NCBI RefSeq assembly: GCF_012396235.1 | Contig: NZ_JAAXPA010000001.1 | Location: forward strand, 248,001-312,000 | Direction of reading: 5' to 3' | DNA from: Rhodococcus opacus | Lineage (GTDB): Bacteria; Actinomycetota; Actinomycetes; Mycobacteriales; Mycobacteriaceae | Length of the DNA stretch: 64,000 bases | Part shown: in pieces, positions 16,865 to 25,177 of the stretch | How positions within the stretch are numbered: the first letter of the stretch is position 1 | How the letters are laid out: every line of letters begins with the position of its first letter | Program-made: the position numbers and the translations under genes | The notes under the pieces: generated by a model | The model's database searches: none | Told to the model about the DNA's origin: nothing | Seen by the model: the letters and a program-made list of their open reading frames with translations, nothing else

Positions 16865-18151
16865 CTACGCCCTGCGCAGGGCGTCCCGGTCGATCTCGGC
16901 CACCGACGTCACGCCACTGAGCCCCATCGTGAGGTCGAACTCGGCGATCACGTTGGCCGTGGCGTCCCGCGCACCGGCCTGACCTGCGAGGGCCAGGCCG
17001 TACAGGTGGGGCCGGCCGAGCGTCACCGCGTCCGCACCCAGCGCGAGGGCCTTGAAGACATCGGCTCCCGTGCGGATTCCGCTGTCGAGGAGCAGCGTCA
17101 GCCTGCCGTCCACGACGGGCGCGATGTCCACGAGCGCGTCCAGCGACGACACGCTGCCGTCCACCTGCCGCCCACCGTGATTCGACACGACGATGCCGTC
17201 GACCCCGGCATCGAGCGCGCGCCTGGCGTCGTCCGGGTGCAGCACGCCCTTGAGGAGGACCGGCAGCGACGTCCTGCTGCGGAGGGTCTCGATATCGGCC
17301 CAGCTCAACGACGGCCGGGAGTAGATGTCGAGAAACGTCTCCACGGCGGCCCGCGGTTCCGGCGACCGCAGGTTGTCGAGGAAGCGGCCCGGGAAGCGCC
17401 GAGTCATCGACACCAGTGACCGGATCGCGCCGAGCGTCACCTCGACGTCCGCCTTGCCGGCGGCAGCCTTGATCCGCTCGTGCACGATCCGGCGGAACAC
17501 CGGATCGGACGTGTACTGCGCGATCCCCTGGCCCTGCGCGAAGGGCAGCGAGCCGAGGTTGAGGTCTTCCGGGCGCCAGCCGAGCATGGTCGTGTCGAGG
17601 GTGACGACGACGGCGTCCGCACGAATGTTCTCGGCGCGCTGGAGCAGGCTGTCGACGAGATCGTCGTCGGTGCTCCAGTACAACTGGAACCACCGGGGCG
17701 CGTCGCCCATCGCCGCGGCGCTCTCCTCCATCGGTGCACAGCCCTGGTTGGAGAAGATGTACGGCACACCCAGTTCGGCGGCAGCAGCGGCGATCGCCAC
17801 ATCCGCCTCGGGGCTGGCCAGTTCGGCGGCACCCACCGGGGCGAGCAGGACCGGGGCCGGAATCCTGCGCCCGAACAACTCGACGCCGATGTCGCGCTTC
17901 GAGACGTCGCGCAGCACCCGGGGAACGATCTGCCACTTGTCGAACGCGTCGCGGTTGGCCTGCATCGTGCGACCCAGCCCCGCGCCGCCGTGGACGTACG
18001 CCCACCCCTTCGCGCTCATCTTCCTCCGCGCGCGTCGCTCCAGCGTGTCGAAATCGGTGGGAACGGAGGGTGTGCGGCCGAGGACGCCGTCGCGGTAGAT
18101 CAGATTCTGGCGGGCCCGGCCCGGGCTGTCCTGGTTCTCGCTCGCAGACAT
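16865..18151 (-). CDS. FMN-dependent alpha-hydroxy-acid oxidising enzyme (lactate 2-monooxygenase-like)
   Basis: 428 aa from ATG 18151. Family signatures: RTMQANRDAFDKWQIVPRVL, PVLLAPVGAAELASPEADVA, the active-site run VVSNHGGRQVDGS with catalytic His and Arg, then LLLDSGIRTGADVFKALALGADAVTLGRP. The full-length TIM barrel is intact. Lengths near 400 and the HGGRQ context fit L-lactate 2-monooxygenase or L-lactate dehydrogenase (LldD-type); these cannot be separated from sequence alone. The frame remains open upstream to 18691 as an antisense shadow of the VOC gene. Confidence 0.85.
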   Translation of the reverse strand: MSASENQDSPGRARQNLIYRDGVLGRTPSVPTDFDTLERRARRKMSAKGWAYVHGGAGLGRTMQANRDAFDKWQIVPRVLRDVSKRDIGVELFGRRIPAPVLLAPVGAAELASPEADVAIAAAAAELGVPYIFSNQGCAPMEESAAAMGDAPRWFQLYWSTDDDLVDSLLQRAENIRADAVVVTLDTTMLGWRPEDLNLGSLPFAQGQGIAQYTSDPVFRRIVHERIKAAAGKADVEVTLGAIRSLVSMTRRFPGRFLDNLRSPEPRAAVETFLDIYSRPSLSWADIETLRSRTSLPVLLKGVLHPDDARRALDAGVDGIVVSNHGGRQVDGSVSSLDALVDIAPVVDGRLTLLLDSGIRTGADVFKALALGADAVTLGRPHLYGLALAGQAGARDATANVIAEFDLTMGLSGVTSVAEIDRDALRRA

Positions 18152-18262
18152 GCGCCGAGTCTTCCACAGCGCGTCGCGAACCGACGGCAGGTCGTCGGGA
18201 CGCGTAGGTTTGTGACCGGCACCACACCGCGCGCTGCCCCGACCATGCCCTAGGAGACCGCG

Positions 18263-19036
18263 ATGCCCGACCGCCCGTCCCTCACCGGCGCTCCCTGCTG
18301 GATCGATCTCACCAGTTCCGACCCCCAACAGGTCATTCCGTTCTACACCGGGCTGTTCGGGTGGAGGTCCGACACCAACGAGGATCCGCAGTACGGCGGG
18401 TACTCCATCTTCAGCAAGAACGGCAAACCCATTGCGGGCCTTGGTCCGCAACAACAGGGCAACCCGTACGGCAACGTGTGGACCACCTACATCGCGTCCG
18501 AGGACGCGGAGGCCACCGCCGCGAAGGCGGCCGAGGCGGGCGGGCAGGTGATGATGCCCGCGATGACCGTGGGCGACCAGGGCACGATGGCCATCCTCGG
18601 CGATCCCGCCGGCGCCGTCATCGGCGTGTGGCAGGCCGATCGACACGGCGGCTTCGGTCTCGTGGACGAACCCGGCGCGCCCGTCTGGCACGAAACGCTG
18701 TCGCGGAACTACGCGGCGGCGCTCTCCTTCTACGCGGACGTCTTCGGCTGGACCTATCGAGCTCTCGGCGACACGGACGAATTCCGGTACTCGCGGGCCG
18801 ACCTCGGCGACCGCACGGTGGCCGGAGTCATGGACGCCGACTCGTTCCTGCCCGAAGGCGTCCCCTCGTTCTGGCAGTTCTACATCGGCGTCGACGACAC
18901 GGACGCGGCGGTCGCGAAGGTGACCGAACTGGGCGGCAGCGTTCGGCGCGAACCGGAGGACACACCGTTCGGGCGGCTCGCGTCCGTCGCCGACCCCCTC
19001 GGCGCCACGTTCCAGATCACGACCCTGCAGTCCTGA
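18263..19036 (+). CDS. Two-domain VOC protein (CFP30B/Rv0577-like)
   Basis: 257 aa made of two tandem VOC units: residues about 8-125 (GAPCWIDLTSSDPQQVIPFYTGLFGW) and 138-257 (PVWHETLSRNYAAALSFYADVFGW). The second unit ends DPLGATFQITTLQ. It resembles the mycobacterial 27-kDa antigen CFP30B group. Catalytic function is not established for these; binding of a small ligand between domains is inferred. An AGGAG-like site precedes the ATG. Confidence 0.86.
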   Translation: MPDRPSLTGAPCWIDLTSSDPQQVIPFYTGLFGWRSDTNEDPQYGGYSIFSKNGKPIAGLGPQQQGNPYGNVWTTYIASEDAEATAAKAAEAGGQVMMPAMTVGDQGTMAILGDPAGAVIGVWQADRHGGFGLVDEPGAPVWHETLSRNYAAALSFYADVFGWTYRALGDTDEFRYSRADLGDRTVAGVMDADSFLPEGVPSFWQFYIGVDDTDAAVAKVTELGGSVRREPEDTPFGRLASVADPLGATFQITTLQS

Positions 19037-19069
19037 CCCGGCGACGGTGGCGTGCAGACCGCGCCACCG

Positions 19070-19999
19070 TCACACCGGGCCGAACGGCGCCTGCGCCTCC
19101 TTGGCGTCCCAGATGTCGAGGAGCGAGCGGAGAATCTCCTCGGACATGCCCAGGCCCCCGAGATGGCTTTCCCCGTGCATCGTGTGGAACTCGGCGTCGG
19201 GAAGAAGCGACACCATGTGCTGCCCGTGCCGGAGCGGAATGATGTGGTCGCAGTCGCCGTGCCACCACCGCACCGGGGTCTTCACCGCGTTCACCCGGAA
19301 TCCCCAGTCCCGCGCGAACAGGACGAGGTCGGCGAACGGTGCACTGAGCTGCTTACGGCCGCCGTTGAGCAGATCGTCGAGGAACATCGCCTTGAACTCC
19401 GGCCGCGCAAGCAGACGGCGGTCGCCCTCCGGCGACAGCCGCCCGTACAGGTCGATGATCGGCGACGCGAACGGCCTCGCCAGCCTGATCACGGAACTCG
19501 CCGCCAACCCGACGGGAACACCGCCCGCCGACAGCACCGGAGCCGCCAGGACGGCGAGATCCATCAGCCCGCTGCGGATCGCGTCGGGACCCTTCGTCGG
19601 CGCGACACCCCCGAGGATGCCGGTCGCGACCACGCGGTCGGGCATCGCGTACGCCGCGGCCAGCGTGTAGGGGCCGCCTCCGGACAGGCCGACCACGGCC
19701 ATCTGATCGATGCCCAGCGTGTCGGCGACCGTCCGCAGGTCTTCGGCGAAGTCGATCACGGCGCCGTACCGGTGCGGCGTCGACGACCCGACCCCCGGCC
19801 GGTCGATTCCGATCAGCCGGACGTGCTCGCGTTCGGCGAACGCGCGCGCTTCCATCGGCACCTGCCGCCGCGCTCCGGGCGTGCCGTGCAGCCAGAACAC
19901 CGCCCTGCCCTGTGCCGAACCGAACTCCGCGAAGCCGAGCCGACGCCCCTCGCCTACCGCGACCGTGCCCTCCAACTGCGGGCGTGCGATATCCACCAT
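19070..19999 (-). CDS. Alpha/beta-hydrolase
   Basis: 309 aa from ATG 19999. HGTPG oxyanion segment at 39-43, nucleophile elbow GLSGGG with Ser106, acid in WWHGDCDHIIP and catalytic His in MHGESHLGGLG. The frame extends upstream to 20089, but the fold begins at MVDIARPQLEG. The substrate is unknown; the general shape is that of epoxide-hydrolase/lactonase-like cytosolic hydrolases. Confidence 0.84.
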   Translation of the reverse strand: MVDIARPQLEGTVAVGEGRRLGFAEFGSAQGRAVFWLHGTPGARRQVPMEARAFAEREHVRLIGIDRPGVGSSTPHRYGAVIDFAEDLRTVADTLGIDQMAVVGLSGGGPYTLAAAYAMPDRVVATGILGGVAPTKGPDAIRSGLMDLAVLAAPVLSAGGVPVGLAASSVIRLARPFASPIIDLYGRLSPEGDRRLLARPEFKAMFLDDLLNGGRKQLSAPFADLVLFARDWGFRVNAVKTPVRWWHGDCDHIIPLRHGQHMVSLLPDAEFHTMHGESHLGGLGMSEEILRSLLDIWDAKEAQAPFGPV

Positions 20000-20048
20000 G
20001 CCCACAGCTTCGCACGTGACACCCGTCACGTTTCCGCCCGGGACCCGC

Positions 20049-20666
20049 TCAGCGGTGTGCGGTGGACGTGAACTGGTAGGTCGCGGCATCGACGATCTGC
20101 TCGGGAGACACCTCGATCTCGCCGTTCAGCCACGCCGTCATGAGCTCCGCGAGCCCACCCACGAACAGCAGCGCGGTGATCTCGTCCTGCGGCGACGACC
20201 ACGCCCGGTCGCCGTAGAGTTCCTTCGATTCCTCCGCGACCAGCAGGGCGAACGCCCGCAACAATTCACGCCGACGCGTCCGCAGCGGTTCGGCGCCCGC
20301 CGATTCGATGATCGACACCCGCCCTTTCCGCGGGTCCGCCGTCAGGATCTCGACGAACGTCGAGATCGCGGCCCGCGCCCGCACCTCGGGGTCGCCGGTC
20401 ACGGTCTGGAGGGTGACCCGCGTCGCCTCCGCGATCTCCGCGGCAATGCCCTCGATCACCTGCACCAGCAGGTCGTCCCGGCTGTGGAAGCTCTCGTAGA
20501 AATAGCGTTCCGTCAGTTTCGCCTCGGCGCAGATCGCGGTCATGGTCGCCTTCTCGCCGCCGACGGTGCCGAACACCTGCAGTCCCGCCTCGAGCAGTCG
20601 CGCGCGACGGTCCGCGGCGCGTTCCTCCGAACTTCGACCGCGGTACTGGCGCGCCGGCTGACTCAT
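20049..20666 (-). CDS. TetR-family repressor
   Basis: 205 aa. HTH at about residues 20-65 (RLLEAGLQVFGTVGGEKATMTAICAEAKLTERYFYESF). It is divergent from the P450 gene across 86 bp that hold a palindrome, so repression of the P450 and itself is likely. The ligand domain is typical for hydrophobic effectors but not assignable. Confidence 0.85.
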   Translation of the reverse strand: MSQPARQYRGRSSEERAADRRARLLEAGLQVFGTVGGEKATMTAICAEAKLTERYFYESFHSRDDLLVQVIEGIAAEIAEATRVTLQTVTGDPEVRARAAISTFVEILTADPRKGRVSIIESAGAEPLRTRRRELLRAFALLVAEESKELYGDRAWSSPQDEITALLFVGGLAELMTAWLNGEIEVSPEQIVDAATYQFTSTAHR

Positions 20667-20713
20667 GACTCGATGTTGACAGACCCGCAGGTGTGACGCA
20701 CACTACACACATC

Positions 20714-20731
20714 TGACAGAGGGTCCTGTCA
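20714..20731. promoter_or_regulatory. Candidate TetR operator upstream of P450
   Basis: TGACAG-N6-CTGTCA, perfect 6-bp arms, 22 bases before the P450 ATG. A TTGACA lies at 20676-20681. Its position between divergent tetR and P450 start sites fits an operator over the P450 promoter. Confidence 0.5.
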
Positions 20732-20752
20732 CATACGCCACGAGGAGGGCCG

Positions 20753-22111
20753 ATGCCCAAAGTTCTCGCTGCTCCCCCACCGCAAAGCACCTTGCAACCC
20801 ATCTCGGGCAATGCCGGATTCCCCGTCATCGGACACTCGCTGGACTATTTCCGCGACCCGATGGGACTGCTGCAGAGTCGCTGGGATCGCTACGGCCCCG
20901 TGTCGTGGCTGAGCATGGCCGGCAAGCGGTGGGTCACCGTGCTCGGACCGGACGGCTGCCAGACGGTGCTGCAGAACAAGGACCGAGCCTTCGTCAACAG
21001 CGACGGGTGGAGCGTGCTGATCGGGCCGTTCTTCCACCGCGGGCTGATGCTCCTCGACGGCGACGAACACCTCGCCCACCGGCGAATCATGCAGCAGGCC
21101 TTCACCCGGGACCGGCTGTCGCGCTATACCGAGGCACTCCATCCGGCCGTCGAGGAGGGGCTCGACGGCTGGCAGCCCACCCCGGGCTTCGCCGCGTACC
21201 CCGCGCTCAAGGAGCTGACACTCGATCTCGCCACGAGCATCTTCATGGGCGGCGCCGAGGGGTCGACGCCCCGGGAGATGGCCGAGATCAACAAGGCGTT
21301 CATCGACAGCGTGCAGGCCGCCACGTCGGTGGTGCGGTATCCCCTGCCCGGAACGCGGTGGAAGCGCGGCATCGACGGGCGCGCACGACTCGAGGAGTTC
21401 TTCCGCCGCTACCTGCCCGCGCGGCGAGCGGGTGCCGGCGACGACCTGTTCTCCGCGCTGTGCCACATCGAATCCGAAGACGGGCAACGGTTCAGCGACG
21501 ACGACGTCGTCAACCACATGATCTTCCTGCTGATGGCGGCGCACGACACATCCACCATCACGCTGTCGACGATGATGCAGTACCTCGGTCAGCACCCCGA
21601 CTGGCAGGAGCGGTGCAGGCGGCAGTCGGCGGCACTGGGCACGTCCACCCCGACCTACGGTCAACTCGACGAACTGACCGACCTCGACCTCGTCATGAAG
21701 GAATGCCTGCGCCTCGTTCCGCCGGTCCCGGTGGTCGCCCGCCGCGCGGTCGCGGACACCGAGGTGCTCGGCCACTACATCCCCCGGGGCACGTACATGT
21801 CGGTGGTCGTGCACTTCACCCATCACATGCCCGAGTACTGGCCCGATCCGGAGAGGTTCGACCCCGAACGGTTCGCACCCGAACGCCGCGAGGACAAGGT
21901 TCACCGGTTCGCGTGGGAGCCGTTCGGCGGCGGCGTGCACAAATGCCTGGGGATGCACTTCGCGGGAGCCGAAATCAAGACGGTCATGCATCACCTGCTG
22001 CGGCGATTCGACTGGCAGGTGAGCCCCGGCTACGTCGCCCCGCTCAACTACACCTCGCTGCCCTTTCCCTCCGACGGCCAGCCCGTGGACCTGTACCACC
22101 GTGTCGGCTGA
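20753..22111 (+). CDS. Cytochrome P450
   Basis: 452 aa with GAGGAG before the ATG. I-helix AAHDTSTITLS supplies the acid/threonine pair; K-helix ECLRLVPPVP; haem loop FGGGVHKCLGMHFAG with ligand Cys398. The length and the intact HDTS are typical of soluble bacterial class I enzymes, which need a separate ferredoxin and reductase; none is encoded nearby. The I-helix and haem loop resemble CYP51/CYP136-type mycobacterial P450s, but I cannot fix the family. Probably induced when a hydrophobic ligand releases the divergent TetR. Confidence 0.92.
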   Translation: MPKVLAAPPPQSTLQPISGNAGFPVIGHSLDYFRDPMGLLQSRWDRYGPVSWLSMAGKRWVTVLGPDGCQTVLQNKDRAFVNSDGWSVLIGPFFHRGLMLLDGDEHLAHRRIMQQAFTRDRLSRYTEALHPAVEEGLDGWQPTPGFAAYPALKELTLDLATSIFMGGAEGSTPREMAEINKAFIDSVQAATSVVRYPLPGTRWKRGIDGRARLEEFFRRYLPARRAGAGDDLFSALCHIESEDGQRFSDDDVVNHMIFLLMAAHDTSTITLSTMMQYLGQHPDWQERCRRQSAALGTSTPTYGQLDELTDLDLVMKECLRLVPPVPVVARRAVADTEVLGHYIPRGTYMSVVVHFTHHMPEYWPDPERFDPERFAPERREDKVHRFAWEPFGGGVHKCLGMHFAGAEIKTVMHHLLRRFDWQVSPGYVAPLNYTSLPFPSDGQPVDLYHRVG

Positions 22112-22165
22112 GCCGACTCTCGACATTGCGGGCTGAGCCGATATCCCAAGTGCAGCCTGAGCCGA
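22106..22165. repeat. Three spaced copies of GGCTGAGCCGA
   Basis: GGCTGAGCCGA at 22106-22116 (overlapping the end of the P450 gene) and 22131-22141, and GCCTGAGCCGA at 22155-22165, with spacings of 25 and 24 bp. The first copy lies in the near-palindrome TCGGCT-G-AGCCGA. The run occupies the short gap before the phosphodiesterase gene. Confidence 0.6.
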
Positions 22166-22183
22166 TCCACCATAGTGGAAGTC

Positions 22184-23344
22184 ATGACCGTTACGGCGCC
22201 CCCGCTCGACGTCTATTCGCAGCCGACACTATCTGCCCTGATGCCGTCCGTCCTCGCCGCACTCGGCGTTGCCGGCGAACCCAACCGGCTGCACCTGCCG
22301 GACAGCAGGCACACCGTGGTGTTCTTGATCGACGGCCTCGGCTGGACATTGCTGCGTCGCCACCGCGACCACGCCCCGTTCCTCGACAGCCTGACCGGAC
22401 GGCCGATCCGGGCGGGCTTCCCCACCACGACCGCCACCAGCATCGCGTCGTTCGGCACGGGGTTGCCGTCCGGCGGTCACGGCATCACCGGCTACCAGTC
22501 ATACGTTCGTGAGGTCCGCGGCACGCTCAACTGGCTGTCGTGGCGCGCGGGCCACAAGGGCGATGAACTCACCCGCCTGGTGCCCGAGGTCGTCCAGCCC
22601 GTACCGACCGTGTTCGAACGCGCCGCGGCAGCGGGCATCACGTGCACGACCGTGGTTCCCGCGAAGTTCGACGGGTCCGGGCTCACCCGCGCCGTCCTCC
22701 GCGGCGGCACGTTCACAGGAATACACGCGTACGGTGACCTGATCGCGCACGTCGTCACCGCGGCCCGGGGAGGCGAACGGACCCTCACCTACTGCTACCT
22801 CAGCGAAATCGACACGCTCGGGCACATTTACGGACCGGGATCCGAATCCTGGCTACACCAGGTCGCGCTCGTCGACCGGCTCGTCGAGAAGCTCGCCGCG
22901 GGACTCGCCGCGGCACAACCCGACACCACGCTGTACGTCACCGCCGACCACGGCATGGTCACCGTCGACGACGCCGACAAGATCGACTTCGATGCCACTC
23001 CCGCCCTGTCGGACGACGTGGTGGCGCTCGCCGGCGAACCCCGGTGCAGGCACGTCCACACCCGAGCCGGAGCCGGGCACGACGTCGCCGCCCGGTGGCG
23101 GAACGAACTGGGACACCGCATGTGGATCGGCACGCGCGACGAGGCCGTCACCGCGGGACTGTTCGGGCCGGCCGTGCGATCCGAGGTCCAGGGCCGCATC
23201 GGCGACGTCGTCGCCATCGCCCAGGGCGGCGTCGCGGTGGTCCGGCGCAAGGCGGAGTCGAGGCTGTCCGCCCTCCCCGGGCAACACGGCGCCCTCACCG
23301 ACGACGAGTTGCTGATTCCCCTGCTGCGGGGCGCCACCACGTAA
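22184..23344 (+). CDS. Alkaline-phosphatase-superfamily phosphodiesterase
   Basis: 386 aa from ATG 22184; an in-frame GTG at 22175 is possible but has no ribosome site. Metal/nucleophile signatures: VVFLIDGLGW (Asp50), GFPTTTATS with the nucleophilic Thr near 81-82, YLSEIDTLGHIYGP and YVTADHGMV. This matches the type I nucleotide pyrophosphatase/phosphodiesterase family. No signal peptide or membrane helix is evident, so a cytoplasmic role is likely. Substrate unknown. Confidence 0.86.
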   Translation: MTVTAPPLDVYSQPTLSALMPSVLAALGVAGEPNRLHLPDSRHTVVFLIDGLGWTLLRRHRDHAPFLDSLTGRPIRAGFPTTTATSIASFGTGLPSGGHGITGYQSYVREVRGTLNWLSWRAGHKGDELTRLVPEVVQPVPTVFERAAAAGITCTTVVPAKFDGSGLTRAVLRGGTFTGIHAYGDLIAHVVTAARGGERTLTYCYLSEIDTLGHIYGPGSESWLHQVALVDRLVEKLAAGLAAAQPDTTLYVTADHGMVTVDDADKIDFDATPALSDDVVALAGEPRCRHVHTRAGAGHDVAARWRNELGHRMWIGTRDEAVTAGLFGPAVRSEVQGRIGDVVAIAQGGVAVVRRKAESRLSALPGQHGALTDDELLIPLLRGATT

Positions 23345-23417
23345 CCCGGGCCGATCACCGGCCCGTGGGGCCACTCCTGATAGAAATGACGAACAGCGTT
23401 GATTTCAGGAGAGATTC

Positions 23418-23750
23418 ATGCCCCGCTCTGCGGTACCGAACACCGGCTCCATCATCACGACCATCCGCACCAAGTGGCCCTGGATCCTCGCCGGGCTGCT
23501 CGTCGTCGTACTCGTCACGATGCTCTCGCCCGACCCCGACGACACCCTCGCCGCCGGAACCGGACCGGTCGCGCCCTCGGAAGTCACTGACGCACAACAG
23601 ATACAGATGGCGTTCGCCCAGCTGTCCACCCTCGAGGTGAAGGGCCGGGCACCCAAGACGGGATACGACCGGGAACTGTTCGGTGCCAGCTGGACCGACA
23701 ACGTGTCGGTCGACCTCGGGCGCAACGGCTGCGACACCCGCATTATCTAG
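23418..23750 (+). pseudogene. 5' fragment of a second DUF1524 nuclease gene, interrupted by transposon
   Basis: Codes for the N-terminal 108 residues of a paralogue of the nuclease at 15356-16456: membrane segment WPWILAGLLVVVLVTML, then VKGRAPKTGYDRELFG and NGCDTR. The reading frame then enters the element and stops at TAG 23748-23750 after two foreign codons (II). AGGAGA precedes the ATG. The HNH-like catalytic half is on the other side of the element (28605 onward), so this fragment cannot be a nuclease. Confidence 0.9.
23737..23742 (+). repeat. Left insertion core of Tn554-like element
   Basis: CCCGCA at the left junction, repeated exactly at 28605-28610. The base before each copy is also A, so the repeat may be 7 bp. 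Removing one copy plus the element restores the uninterrupted reading frame (codons for GCDTR then NDIL). Confidence 0.85.
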
Positions 23751-23970
23751 TGCGTCGGGTCGATACCATCCTGAGTGCGCAGCTCAGGTGATCTTAGTTG
23801 CGAATCTCGATGAGTGTCACGGGGGCCACAACCAGCGTATGGCGGGGGTTTCCCGGTCGATTGTTCACGGGAAGTAGAAATTCGTAAGTGCTCCCGAGAG
23901 CACCTTGGTCTGCCGTCATGCGCAGTGATTTGACCGCGGAGTGACCGGTGTCGAGGGTAGGTGCTGCACG

Positions 23971-24573
23971 CTATCCCGACGCGGGCGGGATCGTGCGCAA
24001 TCGGGATAGGAGCTGTTCGGGACTTGTCCCGATACGGGAGTAGTACACGACTCGGAGATCGCATCTCAGTCCTGAAACTTCAGCAAAGCTTCCATCGATG
24101 ATCTCCAGGATCCGGGGAGCTCCGATCCTCCCGTCTTCTTGGCTAAGCACCAAGTCCGCGTCCGCAACATTGATGACCAACCTGCTGACGGGTCGCCCGA
24201 CTCGGTCCCGGAATTGGCTTCCGAGACCTCCTTCTTCGACGTTGAGTAAGTCCATGAGGCATTCATTGAATGCATCGATATTGCGTCCGTAATAGCCGGG
24301 GAACTCCAACGCGTCGCCCCAGGTCCTTACGAACTCGTCGAGAGTCTTACATCTTCGCCCCTGAATGGTGACAAAGTGGGTCGGTAGCCCTTCGGGCGAG
24401 AGACATGCCTTCATCACAGCCGATTCCACGACGGGATGGCTGGGATAGATCCGCAACCAGTCGTAGCGATCGATCCCCACACCGTGGATCGTGCCGACGT
24501 CTTCGCGCGTGGTGTGGGCCTCCACGAGCGGCCAGAACGGCAGACCGGGATGGATGGTGCCCGCTTCATTCAT
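23971..24573 (-). CDS. Barstar-like protein, passenger of the transposon
   Basis: 200 aa from ATG 24573 (GGAG six bases upstream), overlapping the tnpC stop by eight bases; an in-frame TTG at 24585 is possible. Residues about 65-150 match the barstar fold: FVTIQGRRCKTLDEFVRTWG, then the hallmark FPGYYGRNIDAFNECLMDL at 91-109. Barstar binds and blocks barnase-type RNases; related proteins serve as immunity proteins. An N-terminal extension of about 60 residues (with GVGIDRYDWLRIYPSHP) precedes the domain. No barnase-like toxin is encoded anywhere in the window. It is either a solitary immunity gene or a modulator of the element's own activity. Confidence 0.8.
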   Translation of the reverse strand: MNEAGTIHPGLPFWPLVEAHTTREDVGTIHGVGIDRYDWLRIYPSHPVVESAVMKACLSPEGLPTHFVTIQGRRCKTLDEFVRTWGDALEFPGYYGRNIDAFNECLMDLLNVEEGGLGSQFRDRVGRPVSRLVINVADADLVLSQEDGRIGAPRILEIIDGSFAEVSGLRCDLRVVYYSRIGTSPEQLLSRLRTIPPASG

Positions 24574-25177
24574 CGTCCACTCCAAACCCTGTGGGGGAAC
24601 GGCTTTGCATCATTCGTTTCAGTCCGGATCGGGCAGCGACGAGGTCGTCCTCGAGTCCGGCGGCGCGTTCTTCTGCCGTCAGCACTCTCATGTTGGCCTT
24701 TTCGACCTCGGACTCGAGCTCGGTCTTGCGCTGTTCCAGGTTCTGGATGCGGGAGACGAGTCGCTCGTGTGAGACACCGTCGAGTTGTGAGCCGAGCGCT
24801 AGTTGAACTCGGGTGCGTAGTTGGTCGCGTTCAGTGCGCAGGGATCGCACTTCCTCGCGAGCCAACGCGAGTTCAGTATGCAAGCTCGCCGACGTCACCG
24901 TTGTGGGCCGGCTCGTTCGTACGATAGACCGCGTCTCAGCTTGTTCGGCGATGGCACTTTCGACCGCACCCCGAACTGCGGTCTGGTTGTAGATGAACCA
25001 AGTCGAGACGGCCGCGTCGCGTGCGACCCCAGTGACGGTGATCCGTTCGCCGGCACGAATGAGGTCGTCGACGGCACGCAGGCACCGACGTGTCTTCTCT
25101 GCGCTGTCACGTTGTCGGGACGCCTTGAGGCGGCCGATGCGTTCGGCGCGGGAATCGGTTTCCGGGGTGTGGGTCAT
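24566..25177 (-). CDS. tnpC: TnpC-like coiled-coil accessory protein (DUF6262 type)
   Basis: 203 aa. The N-terminal half looks like a small HTH domain (RCLRAVDDLIRAGERITVTGVARDAAVSTWFIYN). Residues about 110-190 are strongly heptad-like (LALAREEVRSLRTERDQLRTRV ... LEQRKTELESEVEKANMRVL). This architecture recurs beside paired tyrosine recombinases and corresponds to TnpC of Tn554, which influences insertion frequency and orientation. The start overlaps the tnpB stop (ATGA). Confidence 0.8.
   Translation of the reverse strand: MTHTPETDSRAERIGRLKASRQRDSAEKTRRCLRAVDDLIRAGERITVTGVARDAAVSTWFIYNQTAVRGAVESAIAEQAETRSIVRTSRPTTVTSASLHTELALAREEVRSLRTERDQLRTRVQLALGSQLDGVSHERLVSRIQNLEQRKTELESEVEKANMRVLTAEERAAGLEDDLVAARSGLKRMMQSRSPTGFGVDDE

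Noticed and set aside
22106..22165. CRISPR-like array
   Set aside because: Only three short degenerate units with 13-14-bp spacers and no cas genes.
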